DNA of 64,000 bases, from positions 122,767 through 186,766 of the forward strand of contig CALIAU010000020.1 of NCBI GenBank assembly GCA_938045585.1, given 5' to 3'. The DNA is from an uncultured Saprospiraceae bacterium (lineage in GTDB: Bacteria > Bacteroidota > Bacteroidia > Chitinophagales > Saprospiraceae). The translations under genes were made by a program, and so were the position numbers. Positions within the stretch are counted from its first letter, which is position 1. Every line of letters begins with the position of its first letter. Positions 56,301 through 63,999 of the stretch are shown here, piece by piece. The notes beneath the pieces were generated by a model. That model did not search any database and was not told where the DNA came from. It saw nothing but the letters and a program-made list of their open reading frames with translations.

Positions 56301-57732
56301 TTAAAGGCGGTTCCACTGGATAGTCTGCTAAGCAATCTTGTCCAGTTACTGCCACAAAGTCTGGAGGATTGACATCTGGTGCACATACTAAAAATGGCGC
56401 TTGGTTGTCTATAATATCTATCGTCTGGGGTACTATCATTGTGCTTTCTCCATTACACCACCATTCTCTTACCTCCCAGGTTCTGACAATCTTCTTTTTA
56501 CATGGTGTATCAATCAATACAATATCTGTATATTCCACAAAGGTCATACACAATACCTGAGCAGGATATAATGAAAGTCCGTTTTGCGTAGGCACCCCTG
56601 TTATAGTTGGCGAAGGATTTCCATTCGCATCCATTGGTTGATTCTTAAAACAGTCTGTATTGTCATTATCCATAAAGACTGTATCTGATGGAAACTCAAT
56701 GCCTGTAAGATCAACTCTTTCTATAAATATTTCTTGTGTGCAAGTATCTCCCTGATTTCCTGATCCATCAATTGCTGTAAATGTTCTAGTGACCATAGAT
56801 GTATATAATGGATCACAAGGAAGAGCTTCTACGACTTCATTTAATAAAATGATATCTACAGTCCTACAGTCTGCTTCTGTTCCTGTTACCGTTACATCAT
56901 CAATGGCAAAAAAGTCTCCTGAGTCGTGTACTATCACATAGGCAATATCTGGAGCGCTTACAGTAAGAACAGCTGTAGTATTCAAATTTGCAGGTCCACT
57001 TGTTGATGTAAGTAATACATCCCCTGCATCATAGGCCTCCAAAAATAAGGTGGATATAGATGTATAGTTAAGAGATACTGTAGACCATGTTCCACTTGCT
57101 GCACTAATAGTAATACTAGGAGATAAGGGTGAAAACAATACATTTGATCCTGAAGAAGGAGGATAAGAGTCGCTTAAGCAATCGTCTGCAGATGCAATTT
57201 GCGCATTTTCAAAAATAAAACCTGGAATCTGCGTTGTTACTGGTGAAAAACAGAGATTGGGCTGATCTTCAAAATCTACAACTACAGTTCCTATTCCATC
57301 GAGCACCGTTGGCTCTATTGCCGTGCTCAATCCATTACAAGAAACTGTATCGTTTTCACAAATTACCCGAGGTGAAAGTTTGTCTTCTATCAAAGCGTAA
57401 CCCCAACACACAATCCCACAATCCGGAGCATTTAATTCTACCTTTAAGTTCATGCCTACCATTTCCTGATCGACAATATTAGAAGGCAGTACATTCCCCC
57501 ATGGGTCTGTTAGTACTACAAAGGCAGTCGTTAAACATGTAACTGGGTCTACGCCCGTTGCTATCATAGCTGGCGTAATTTCCGCTGTACAGTCTGTTCC
57601 TAAACTGATATTAATCTGCTCTATACACTGAGCAGACATCTTCGTATTGAAGGATAATAAAATGATAACTCCTAGAAAGAAATTTCCTAGAGCCTTTTGT
57701 GCACGTTGTAATGCATCCGTTCGTTTCCGCAT
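53374..57732 (-). CDS. giant secreted HYR-like/dockerin-like protein with T9SS sorting domain
   Basis: A 1452-residue exported protein. Signal sequence (about 1-35, ending KMSAQ), a long series of Cys-rich beta-sandwich modules of the HYR/Ig-like kind with recurring GSGNQGDTCTQEIFIE- and CPPDVTVEC-type segments, an SdrD/CnaB-like module (VSLEGSTTPMEMTDSDGHYD), a dockerin-like calcium-binding repeat pair (about 1103-1160: NGVTTLDLIFIQRHVLGLDV, DVNGSESVTSIDIVELRKLI), a cohesin-like beta-domain (about 1225-1370), and a T9SS type A sorting domain (last about 75 residues, with SVSQNQPNPWSDYTEINYNL-like start). It is likely a cell-surface adhesin or scaffold. A shorter relative with the same tail is encoded at the right window edge. 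Confidence 0.85.
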   Translation of the reverse strand: MRKRTDALQRAQKALGNFFLGVIILLSFNTKMSAQCIEQINISLGTDCTAEITPAMIATGVDPVTCLTTAFVVLTDPWGNVLPSNIVDQEMVGMNLKVELNAPDCGIVCWGYALIEDKLSPRVICENDTVSCNGLSTAIEPTVLDGIGTVVVDFEDQPNLCFSPVTTQIPGFIFENAQIASADDCLSDSYPPSSGSNVLFSPLSPSITISAASGTWSTVSLNYTSISTLFLEAYDAGDVLLTSTSGPANLNTTAVLTVSAPDIAYVIVHDSGDFFAIDDVTVTGTEADCRTVDIILLNEVVEALPCDPLYTSMVTRTFTAIDGSGNQGDTCTQEIFIERVDLTGIEFPSDTVFMDNDNTDCFKNQPMDANGNPSPTITGVPTQNGLSLYPAQVLCMTFVEYTDIVLIDTPCKKKIVRTWEVREWWCNGESTMIVPQTIDIIDNQAPFLVCAPDVNPPDFVAVTGQDCLADYPVEPPLILTDCNDPTWTVSYLLADENGQPPVNGAYTNVGVVPDGDSYIIEGLPAGRVWLRYTAVDACYNQNECFREIYIVDGSDPIAICQDQEVVSLNSDGKAWVCAESIDAGSFDACGPVTIQIARMDDNCGVPENLVFGDCVEFCCEDLPDPDGTGGCHMVAMQVTDAGGRSNQCMVEICVQNKLPALLSCPPDVTVECTVDFDIDNLDTQFGVPTVIGNCSQMVSESATSSFDNCGAGSITRTFTAFGATDGPPTVCTQTITFVNSDPFDGTGITWPADYTADDLCSLADLDPGDLPAGSQEPVIVGDNECSLVGQDYDDEIFQFANGQDACFKIIRHWTIIDWCQKVNGVHPRWEWDQIIKINNTEGPELGSLPDVDVESTDVDCSAAFVPLTASATDDCTDPAFLIWNYKIDANCDGTYDLFGTTNDASGEYPIGEHCIEWTVQDGCGNFTTDTQDFSVENTKTPVPVCFNGLAAELTASDTDGDGIPDNEVVELWASDFDASSYSPCGYDITFSFSADVNDTNVTFDCDDIGIQPIQMWVTDSNGQQSFCTTFVDIQDSNMDDICPPNLMGTVIGEIRTSDDNMIADVQVSLEGSTTPMEMTDSDGHYDFGSMPAGGSYMVVPDKDDDYLNGVTTLDLIFIQRHVLGLDVLDSPYKILAADVNGSESVTSIDIVELRKLILGIYAELPNNSSWNFLNAAHHFIDVTDPWSSQMENMYEIPNLQGTANIPFVGYKVGDVNNSAVSNLQAGLETELRTQGISLIVDQVAEQAGKIFKHPVYADAFISLEGLQATISLEAAQGNFVGLEAAGLDMDNSNYAIHKDGSAVSLSWNTAEAIDFDKNEVLFYILMEGAGSNNFTLAKDGMTAETYLDGQAGTLDLETRTNAAIVQSLTVSQNQPNPWSDYTEINYNLTQASKVVLTVFDIQGRQAFTQTENVTAGKHSIRIASSDLSGSGIYTYILQTDNETVRKKMLLVE

Positions 57733-58019
57733 CTTGAGATATTTAAAAAAAGTAAATTAAATCCTTAGTTAACTTACTGTCTTTATTGATGTAGTTTTCT
57801 TGCAGTTAACCGAACTGCGCAGAATCAAATACGGGATGATTGTAACCCTGCTAAGCATAGTTACATAGGTCAAATATATAAAAGATTTTAATATATATAG
57901 AATAGTTTTAATATATAATTACTTGGTCTTGTGATTGTAGTGTCAAAAGTACTGAGTGTCAACTAGCTTATATATATGCTTTTTTTAATATGATCGAAAA
58001 AAATATTTTTTGCTAGACT

Positions 58020-59018
58020 TTAAACAATAGTCCTACCAACAGCGGCTGCCACTGCAGACAACGAAGCATATAATTCCCTGAAGCTCGCATGGTCTAATTG
58101 CTGCGCTGCATCTGATTTCGCCTGCTTAGGAGTTGGGTGTACTTCAATAAGTAAACCATCTACCCCCATTGCAACACAGGCGCGCGTGAGATCAGGAATT
58201 CCATAGGCATGGCCCATCGCGTGTGAGGGATCTAATATGATGGGGAGATTACAGTGTTCTTTTAAATAGGAAACACCGCATAGATCTAAGGTAAACCTTG
58301 TCTTCGTTTCAAATGCACGAATACCTCGTTCACATAAAACAACTTGCTCATTTCCACCGGACAAAACAAATTCTGCGCATTGGACAAATTCCTGTAGGGT
58401 TGCACCAAAGCCTCTCTTAAGAAGTACCGGCTTGTTTATTTTAGCACAGGCTCTTAAGATTCCTTGATCATACATTGCTTTTGCCCCTACCTGTATCACA
58501 TCAGAATATTCTATTACCTTATCAATATGACTGGCATCTCTTGCTTCTGTGATAATGACCAATCCATGTTCTTTGCGCATGCGCTGTAACAACTTAAGCC
58601 CTTCTAATCCCAAACCCTGAAAACTGTAGGGAGAGGTTCTTGGTTTATAACAGCCTCCACGAAGAGTAGATAAACCAAGTTCTTTAAGAAGACTGGATGA
58701 TTCTTGAATTTGGCTTTCTGATTCTACAGAACAGGGTCCTGCTATCAATAGGGTATTTCCCGTACTCCCTCCAATTACTTTATCACCTATACGTACTTCT
58801 CTCGTTTGCTTCTGATACTTTCTAGAAGAAAGCTGCATGTCATTATCAAATACAAACTGTGCAGATATATCTTCCTCGTATTCCTTGGGCAGCTCTTTTA
58901 AAGAAGAAGAAGAAATCAGGACATACCTATCTTGTTCTTCTATCACAAATGCTTTTAAGGCATCCCCTATTTTCTGTGCTCGCTCTAAACCCTTTGTTTT
59001 TTCTATATGCAGAATCAT
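58020..59018 (-). CDS. aroF: 3-deoxy-7-phosphoheptulonate (DAHP) synthase, type I beta
   Basis: A 332-residue enzyme that joins phosphoenolpyruvate and erythrose-4-phosphate, the first step to aromatic amino acids. Visible are LIAGPCSVESE, LRGGCYKPRTSPYSFQGLG, VGAKAMYDQGILRACA, KPVLLKRGFGATLQEF, CERGIRAFE and the metal-binding DPSHAMGHAYGIPDL. The N-terminal about 70 residues are a ferredoxin-like domain typical of the I-beta group, which often takes part in feedback control. A TrpF-like gene ends 21 bases upstream on the same strand and is probably in the same operon. Confidence 0.95.
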   Translation of the reverse strand: MILHIEKTKGLERAQKIGDALKAFVIEEQDRYVLISSSSLKELPKEYEEDISAQFVFDNDMQLSSRKYQKQTREVRIGDKVIGGSTGNTLLIAGPCSVESESQIQESSSLLKELGLSTLRGGCYKPRTSPYSFQGLGLEGLKLLQRMRKEHGLVIITEARDASHIDKVIEYSDVIQVGAKAMYDQGILRACAKINKPVLLKRGFGATLQEFVQCAEFVLSGGNEQVVLCERGIRAFETKTRFTLDLCGVSYLKEHCNLPIILDPSHAMGHAYGIPDLTRACVAMGVDGLLIEVHPTPKQAKSDAAQQLDHASFRELYASLSAVAAAVGRTIV

Positions 59019-59039
59019 AGTTCTATTGTATTTATGCGT

Positions 59040-59510
59040 CTAGGGTAATAAGAGTTCAAAAATGACATCTAATTCATCATAGGATTTTACACCAACTTTG
59101 GTTTCGTCTCCACCTCGCAAAATTAAGCCAAGCTCCATTCCTTGTTCGATTATAAACTGTATATCTTCCACCCCATCAAATCCATCAATAAATGCTCCTT
59201 TAGTAAAGCCGCCATCCGCAAAATTGATGATGGGAAATTCTTCCTTTCCATCCACTATTTTTTGTGCATCGCAAACAGCATCCAACTGCAGTACCTCCTC
59301 AAATAAATTTGCACCTGCCACATCAGTAAGCTGACCCAAGGTTTTTGGTCCTTCTACCCACTCCACAATTTCATTGATTTTGTCATAGCCCAAAAAATCC
59401 GACCCCTCTGGGTTTAAATCAAAGCCTAAGTAGTCCACACCATAGGCTGCGAAGTAACGCGCATCTGTCAAGTTATTAATGGAAAGTACAGCGATTTTAA
59501 GTCTTAGCAT
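59040..59510 (-). CDS. TrpF-like protein lacking the catalytic Cys
   Basis: A 156-residue protein whose N-terminus (LRLKIAVLSINNLTDARYFA, AYGVDYLGFDLNPEGSDFLG) aligns with phosphoribosylanthranilate isomerase, where the first strand carries the KICG(I/L)T motif. Here KIAVLS replaces it, so the general base Cys is absent. The GGD near the C-end (LILRGGDETKVGVKSYDELD) resembles the family's phosphate loop. It is about 45 residues shorter than usual TrpF. It may have lost catalysis and serve as a binding or regulatory partner of the DAHP synthase encoded 21 bases downstream. Confidence 0.7.
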   Translation of the reverse strand: MLRLKIAVLSINNLTDARYFAAYGVDYLGFDLNPEGSDFLGYDKINEIVEWVEGPKTLGQLTDVAGANLFEEVLQLDAVCDAQKIVDGKEEFPIINFADGGFTKGAFIDGFDGVEDIQFIIEQGMELGLILRGGDETKVGVKSYDELDVIFELLLP

Positions 59511-59616
59511 TTTCTCTATTCTAGTCGCACAAAGGTATAAGAATTGTTAAACTCATTTATCTTCGATCACAGTACTCTTTCCATTATTTATTGTTTTCCT
59601 TACATTCGCAAGAGAC

Positions 59617-59931
59617 ATGAGTTATTACGACAAAGTATATGAGGTCACACTGACCATTCCTCCTGGGCGGGTAAGCACCTATGGAGCTATCGCAGACTAT
59701 CTTGCCTTGGGTTCTGCTCGTATGGTAGGTTATGCCCTAAATAAATGCCATAGGTTTGAAGAACCTATTCCAGCACATCGTGTCGTGAATAGAAATGGAG
59801 AATTAACGGGCAGGAATATGTTTGCATCTCCTACCCGTATGCAGGAGCTCTTGGAAAGTGAAAACATAGAAGTAAAAAACAACAGAGTTGTTGATTTCAA
59901 AACTCTATTTTGGCATCCGCAAGACATGTAA
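59617..59931 (+). CDS. alkyltransferase-like protein (ATL, MGMT family)
   Basis: A 104-residue protein with the C-terminal DNA-binding domain fold of O6-alkylguanine-DNA alkyltransferase: the helix-turn-helix PGRVSTYGAIADYLALGSAR with its Arg finger, and ALNKCHRFEEPIPAHRVVNR. In the active enzyme the motif is PCHRV; here it is PAHRV (Ala53), so it cannot accept alkyl groups. Such ATL proteins bind alkylated guanine, flip it out and flag it for nucleotide excision repair. It is complete. The next gene starts 2 bases after its stop. Confidence 0.92.
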   Translation: MSYYDKVYEVTLTIPPGRVSTYGAIADYLALGSARMVGYALNKCHRFEEPIPAHRVVNRNGELTGRNMFASPTRMQELLESENIEVKNNRVVDFKTLFWHPQDM

Positions 59932-59933
59932 CT

Positions 59934-60656
59934 GTGACAAAACGCATTCACCTTATATCTGGCCCTAGAAACATATCCACCGCGCTGATGTATTCTTTTG
60001 GAAATAGAGAAGACTGTAGGGTTATAGACGAACCCATGTATGCCGTGTATCTTTCTAAGCATGCTGTAGAGCACCCAGGCAGAGAAGAAACACTTGCCTC
60101 GCTTTCTTCAGATATGAAAGAGGTAAAAAACAATGTCATCTTAGCTCCTTATAATTCAGAGCTTTTGTTTATCAAAAACATGGCCCACCATTTTATTGAT
60201 GTAGATCACAGTTTTATTTATACACTGGATAATGTATTTCTTATTCGAAACCCAAAACAACTCATAGCCTCCTTTGCACAGGTGATTTCTACACCAACCA
60301 TGCAAGACATAGGGCTAGAAAAAGAATACCAACTTTTCCAAGATATTGCAAGTAAGAATAATAAACCACCCATCGTACTAGATTCTGGTCTACTTTTACA
60401 AAACCCCAAAGCCGTTTTGCAAAGCCTTTGCGCTCAATTGGACATACCCTTTCATGACAGTATGTTGTCTTGGAAAGCAGGCCCTAGAAAGGAAGATGGT
60501 GTCTGGGCAAAGTACTGGTATGCCAATGTCCACAAGTCTACTGGATTCTCCCCACAGAAAACAAGTAGTCGAGATCTACCTACACATCTAGAAGAACTTT
60601 ATCTTAAAGCAAAAGTGTATTACGACAAACTGTATAAACACGCAATTAGAAATTAA
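59934..60656 (+). CDS. sulfotransferase-fold protein
   Basis: A protein of about 240 residues with the P-loop of PAPS-dependent sulfotransferases near its N-terminus (HLISGPRNISTALMYSFGNR) and a 3'-phosphate-binding-like segment FLIRNPKQLIASF. Bacteroidota often encode such a protein beside a class IV aminotransferase, as here. Its substrate is unknown; catalysis other than sulfate transfer is possible. I chose GTG at 59934, 2 bases after the ATL stop; an earlier TTG at 59910 would overlap that gene. It is followed by the aminotransferase with a 2-base gap. Confidence 0.75.
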   Translation: MTKRIHLISGPRNISTALMYSFGNREDCRVIDEPMYAVYLSKHAVEHPGREETLASLSSDMKEVKNNVILAPYNSELLFIKNMAHHFIDVDHSFIYTLDNVFLIRNPKQLIASFAQVISTPTMQDIGLEKEYQLFQDIASKNNKPPIVLDSGLLLQNPKAVLQSLCAQLDIPFHDSMLSWKAGPRKEDGVWAKYWYANVHKSTGFSPQKTSSRDLPTHLEELYLKAKVYYDKLYKHAIRN

Positions 60657-60658
60657 TT

Positions 60659-61576
60659 ATGCTACAAAAATTTAACCCAAAAAACGCAGACATCCAGATC
60701 TATGTTGGCGATGGTCTTTACCACAGAAACGAGGCAAAAATTTCAGTGTTTGACAGTGTTGTCCAAGGAGGCGATGCCGTATGGGAAGGACTGCGTATTT
60801 ATAAAGGATCTGTCTTTATGCTGGATAGACATCTCAACAGACTTCTTGAGTCTGCGCACGCTATGGCTTTTCAAAACATACCTACTAAGGAAGAAATTGC
60901 ACATACTCTCTATGCTACCCTGAATGCGAATAAGATGTATGACGATGTACATGTGCGCTTGACGCTTACACGCGGAGAAAAAATCACGAGTGGCATGGAC
61001 CCACGATTAAATTCTAAAGGTCTCAATCTCATTATCCTGCCAGAATGGAAGCCCCTGGTATATGATAATACAAATGGCATAAAAGTAATTACCTCAAGCA
61101 TACGTAGAAATTCGCCTAGCAATCTAGACTCTAAGATTCATCACAACAATCTTATAAATAATATACTCGCAAAAATTCAAGCAAACTTTGCGGATGTTGA
61201 CGCAGCACTTATGTTGGATTTAAATGGATTTGCAGCAGAACTGAACGGTTCTAATATTTTTATCGTTAAGAACAATGCATTGATCACTCCCTTTGCTGAT
61301 GCCTGTCTCCATGGAATAACCCGAGGCTTTGTTCTGGAGTTAGCAGAGCAGTCTAAAATACCTCACAAAGAAAAAAATATCTCATTGACAGAAATATATA
61401 ATGCGGATGAAGCGTTTGCTACAGGAACCTGGGGCGAACTCACTCCTATCAAAGAAATAGATGGCAGAGCTATTAGCAATAAAACTGGCTCTAATATCCT
61501 TTCTAAAATAAATGCAGCATTCGACGCAAACAAAGCACAGTTCTTAACTGAAATACCAAAGTCAATTAGCTTATGA
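60659..61576 (+). CDS. class IV aminotransferase (branched-chain/D-amino acid type)
   Basis: A 305-residue PLP-dependent fold-type IV aminotransferase. Marks are VFDSVVQGGDAVWEGLRIYK, FMLDRHLNRLLESAHAMAF, VRLTLTRGEK, DSKIHHNNLINNILAKIQAN with the likely PLP Lys, and AAELNGSNIFIVKNNALITP followed by HGITRGFVLELA. Related enzymes transaminate branched-chain amino acids, aminodeoxychorismate or D-amino acids; the exact type cannot be told by eye. It is part of the tight operon with the ATL and sulfotransferase-fold genes and overlaps the next gene by 4 bases. Confidence 0.88.
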   Translation: MLQKFNPKNADIQIYVGDGLYHRNEAKISVFDSVVQGGDAVWEGLRIYKGSVFMLDRHLNRLLESAHAMAFQNIPTKEEIAHTLYATLNANKMYDDVHVRLTLTRGEKITSGMDPRLNSKGLNLIILPEWKPLVYDNTNGIKVITSSIRRNSPSNLDSKIHHNNLINNILAKIQANFADVDAALMLDLNGFAAELNGSNIFIVKNNALITPFADACLHGITRGFVLELAEQSKIPHKEKNISLTEIYNADEAFATGTWGELTPIKEIDGRAISNKTGSNILSKINAAFDANKAQFLTEIPKSISL

Positions 61577-62004
61577 AAAATATAATCTCGTTTACAATAT
61601 GCATGTTCTTTCTTACATCTATAAGTTTGGCACAATCTGTCATAGGTGTATGGAAAAACGTAGATGATGAAGATGGTAAGGTAAAGTCCCACCTGGAAGT
61701 CTACGAAGAAGACGGAATGATCCACGCACGTGTTAAGAAGTTACTTGATAACGCTACCATTACCACTTGTATAAAATGCAAGGACGAAAGAAAGGACCAG
61801 GATATAGAAGGTATGGTAATTATGTGGGATATGAAGCCAGAAAAAAAGAAAAATAAGTACAAGGGTGGAAAAATTCTTGACCCTAAAAATGGTAAGACCT
61901 ACAGCTGCAAAATAGAGCTTAAAAGCCCCGATGTACTTAAGGTTAGAGGCTATATCAAGGCACCGCTTTTTGGACGTACACAGGAGTGGTTTCGACTCAA
62001 ATGA
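61573..62004 (+). CDS. secreted DUF2147-family protein
   Basis: A 143-residue exported protein: signal MKNIISFTICMFFLTSISLA, then a single DUF2147 domain (VIGVWKNVDDEDGKVKSHLE, GMVIMWDMKPEK, GGKILDPKNGKTYSCKIELK, LKVRGYIKAPLFGRTQEW). The fold is a small lipocalin-like barrel; its ligand is unknown. Its ATG overlaps the stop of the aminotransferase gene, so it is co-translated with that operon. Confidence 0.85.
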   Translation: MKNIISFTICMFFLTSISLAQSVIGVWKNVDDEDGKVKSHLEVYEEDGMIHARVKKLLDNATITTCIKCKDERKDQDIEGMVIMWDMKPEKKKNKYKGGKILDPKNGKTYSCKIELKSPDVLKVRGYIKAPLFGRTQEWFRLK

Positions 62005-62082
62005 TTGTCTGAGAACACAATATTCCCTACTTCTTTTAAGTTATAATGGCGATATCTTATTAAATCATGCTTAATCCTATAT

Positions 62083-62316
62083 ATGGAGAAAACTTACACT
62101 GACCTTTCACTTATTAAATTTCTTTACAAAGACACTGGAATCGCAGAGTATTTCGAGACCCAAAACAGGATCGAAGAGGATGCTTCTGTATCAAAAAGAT
62201 TTAAAGAATTAAGAGCATCTATGAAGGCTCTTCCCGCTGTTAGTTTTAGCCCTAAATTGAGTTCTATGAATACAATTTTGGCGTACAGTAAAGGATTTTC
62301 GTTTAGCCTAAGCTAG
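62083..62316 (+). CDS. small conserved-looking protein, unknown
   Basis: A 77-residue protein without signal peptide (EKTYTDLSLIKFLYKDTGIA, EYFETQNRIEEDASVSKRFK). The helical N-terminal part followed by a Ser/Pro-rich end (SFSPKLSSMNTILAYSKGFS) resembles a family of tiny cytoplasmic proteins widespread in Bacteroidota without known role. It is followed within 25 bases by a strong terminator, which supports a real gene. Confidence 0.65.
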   Translation: MEKTYTDLSLIKFLYKDTGIAEYFETQNRIEEDASVSKRFKELRASMKALPAVSFSPKLSSMNTILAYSKGFSFSLS

Positions 62317-62338
62317 ACCCCAAGTGACAAAAATTATC

Positions 62339-62373
62339 AAGGCTATTCGTGTAACGCGAGTAGCCTTTTTTTT
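62339..62373 (+). terminator. intrinsic terminator after the 62083 gene
   Basis: Stem AAGGCTATTCG/CGAGTAGCCTT (one G-T pair) with loop TGTAACG and a run of eight T. It ends the + strand operon that starts with the ATL gene or with 62083 alone. Confidence 0.9.
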
Positions 62374-62385
62374 ATTAAGAAAGTT

Positions 62386-62480
62386 TTGGGCGTGCCCTAC
62401 CTGTTTACACAGGCAGGTCGTGTCGTCCGCAGCTTGGTCCTTCGGACTCCCTACAGGGACTGCTACCACCACTCACGCGT
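62386..62480 (-). repeat. dispersed ~100-bp GGGCGTGCC element, copy D (diverged)
   Basis: Runs from TTGGGCGTGCCC to CTCACGCG with the shared CTTGGTCCTTCGGACT-like centre, but shorter and more diverged than copies A-C. Its inner hairpin CCTACCTGTTTACACAGG-type matches the separate CCTGCC palindrome family, so one repeat appears to carry the other. The rest of 62317-62622 holds only the two terminators and no gene. Confidence 0.75.
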
Positions 62481-62562
62481 CGCAAATAGCCTTTGCTAAT
62501 TTGTTCGTTTTTCTATTGCGACCCTACGATTTATTAATGGATTTCTATTCTTCTCATGCAAT

Positions 62563-62594
62563 AAAAAAGGTCTCTAACGAAACCGCTAGAGACC
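62563..62594 (-). terminator. intrinsic terminator of the last T9SS gene
   Basis: On the - strand an 8-bp stem GGTCTCTA/TAGAGACC followed by TTTTTT, 28 bases beyond the stop codon of the 62623 gene. Confidence 0.88.
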
Positions 62595-62622
62595 CTAAGA
62601 ATCCTTTTTGTTCTATATCAAT

Positions 62623-63999
62623 TTACTCAATCACTATCATTTTCTTTGTCGCAGTAAAATCTCCACTCTCTAACTGATAGTACATCACTCCTGATGTGCC
62701 TAACTGTCCTTTCGTCAACTCTATTACGTGAGACCCGCTTTCGTAGTCACCTGAAACAACTGTTAGTACTTTTCCTGTTACATCCATAACAGTTAAGGTA
62801 GCTTGACCAGCTTTTCCTAATGTGAATCCAATCTGCGTAGTTTCTCCAAATGGGTTTGGCTCATTCTGCGCAAGCGCAAACGCTGCAAGTTCTCCCTTGC
62901 CTCCTCGCATGCTTACTTCAGCCACCTCCAAGTGAGATCCTACATAGGCTTCTGCATCTGTTACTCCTGATACTAAGCTTAGCTCTGTTCCTCCCGCTAC
63001 TTCAAGAGTAAATAGAACGGTACCTTCAGCAAATGTATTTGCTTCTGTTCCTGAGAATGAAGTAGTAATTACTCCTCCTTTCAAGATTCCAAAGTTGCTA
63101 GCATCTACTTGTAATGCTCCTCTTCGCACGCCTTCAAGCATTCCGTTTAACTGCATTGTAAACTGGTAAGCATATACATCTGTAAAGTTCTCTCCTGCTC
63201 TTACTTCGATCAAGTTCTGACCTAAGGCCTCTACTTCGAAGCCTACTGTAGATCCGCTTCTTGTGTCTACATCCACATCGAGTAAGTTAGCTGTAACGCT
63301 TCCGTTTACATCTCCTATCTTAACGCCTACGAAATCCTCTTCCATCATGTCAGCCTCTAATCCTACAATATCTATTGCCTCAGTGAAAGGGAATGGATCC
63401 ATAGTCATTACTTGATTCGCTATTGGGAATCTCCAGCTATCATTCTGTGGTAACTCATCATAAATACCCAAGATTAATTTTCTTAGTTCTACGATATCTA
63501 TTCCACTTATACTTTCATCACTATTGATATCCGCTGCAATTAATTTGTACCCACTATCTAGGTTCTGTAGTTGTAAGATATGTCTCTGGATTAATACGAG
63601 ATCTAAAGTAGATACTCCGTTTAACCAGTCGCCTGTCTTATCTGCTGATACCTGATAGGTATTATAATGTAGGTTATCCATGAAGGCATAGTAACCATCT
63701 TCTACTGTATCATCAAATCTTGGATACTCTGGCTGTGTAGGACTCACCACTGTTACACCTACTCCTGCTACTGTCTCTCCTGATTCTGTTGCTATTGTTC
63801 CTGCTATATCAGACCTCGGAATAGCCACTCCTAAACATTGCTCTCCGTGAATGATTAGGGTTACCCAACAGAAATCTGTATTGAACTTCTCATCCCATAC
63901 ACTTACTCTGATATCATTCTCTCCACACCACTCTGTCCCTACGAACTTAGTTCCTGAAGATCCTGTTGCTGGATTCCATCTTTGTACTGGGAAACCATT
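62623..63999 (-). CDS. dockerin/cohesin-like T9SS protein, C-terminal part (runs off window)
   Basis: The reading frame is open through the right edge of the window, so the N-terminus is missing; the apparent GTG start at 63828 is internal, since in-frame coding sequence continues upstream (for example CWVTLIIHGEQCLGVAIPRS). Visible in order: a beta module ending in GVAIPRSDIAG, a CnaB-like module, a dockerin-like pair (NGVSTLDLVLIQRHILQLQN, DINSDESISGIDIVELRKLI), a cohesin-like beta-domain (DVYAYQFTMQLNGMLEGVRR) and a T9SS type A sorting domain ending in TATKKMIVIE. The tail is paralogous to that of the 53374-57732 protein. Its terminator lies 28 bases downstream. Confidence 0.85.
   Translation of the reverse strand, partial: NGFPVQRWNPATGSSGTKFVGTEWCGENDIRVSVWDEKFNTDFCWVTLIIHGEQCLGVAIPRSDIAGTIATESGETVAGVGVTVVSPTQPEYPRFDDTVEDGYYAFMDNLHYNTYQVSADKTGDWLNGVSTLDLVLIQRHILQLQNLDSGYKLIAADINSDESISGIDIVELRKLILGIYDELPQNDSWRFPIANQVMTMDPFPFTEAIDIVGLEADMMEEDFVGVKIGDVNGSVTANLLDVDVDTRSGSTVGFEVEALGQNLIEVRAGENFTDVYAYQFTMQLNGMLEGVRRGALQVDASNFGILKGGVITTSFSGTEANTFAEGTVLFTLEVAGGTELSLVSGVTDAEAYVGSHLEVAEVSMRGGKGELAAFALAQNEPNPFGETTQIGFTLGKAGQATLTVMDVTGKVLTVVSGDYESGSHVIELTKGQLGTSGVMYYQLESGDFTATKKMIVIE

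Noticed and set aside
63826-63828. GTG as the start of the last T9SS protein
   Set aside because: The frame stays open to the window edge with convincing beta-domain sequence upstream, so the codon is internal.
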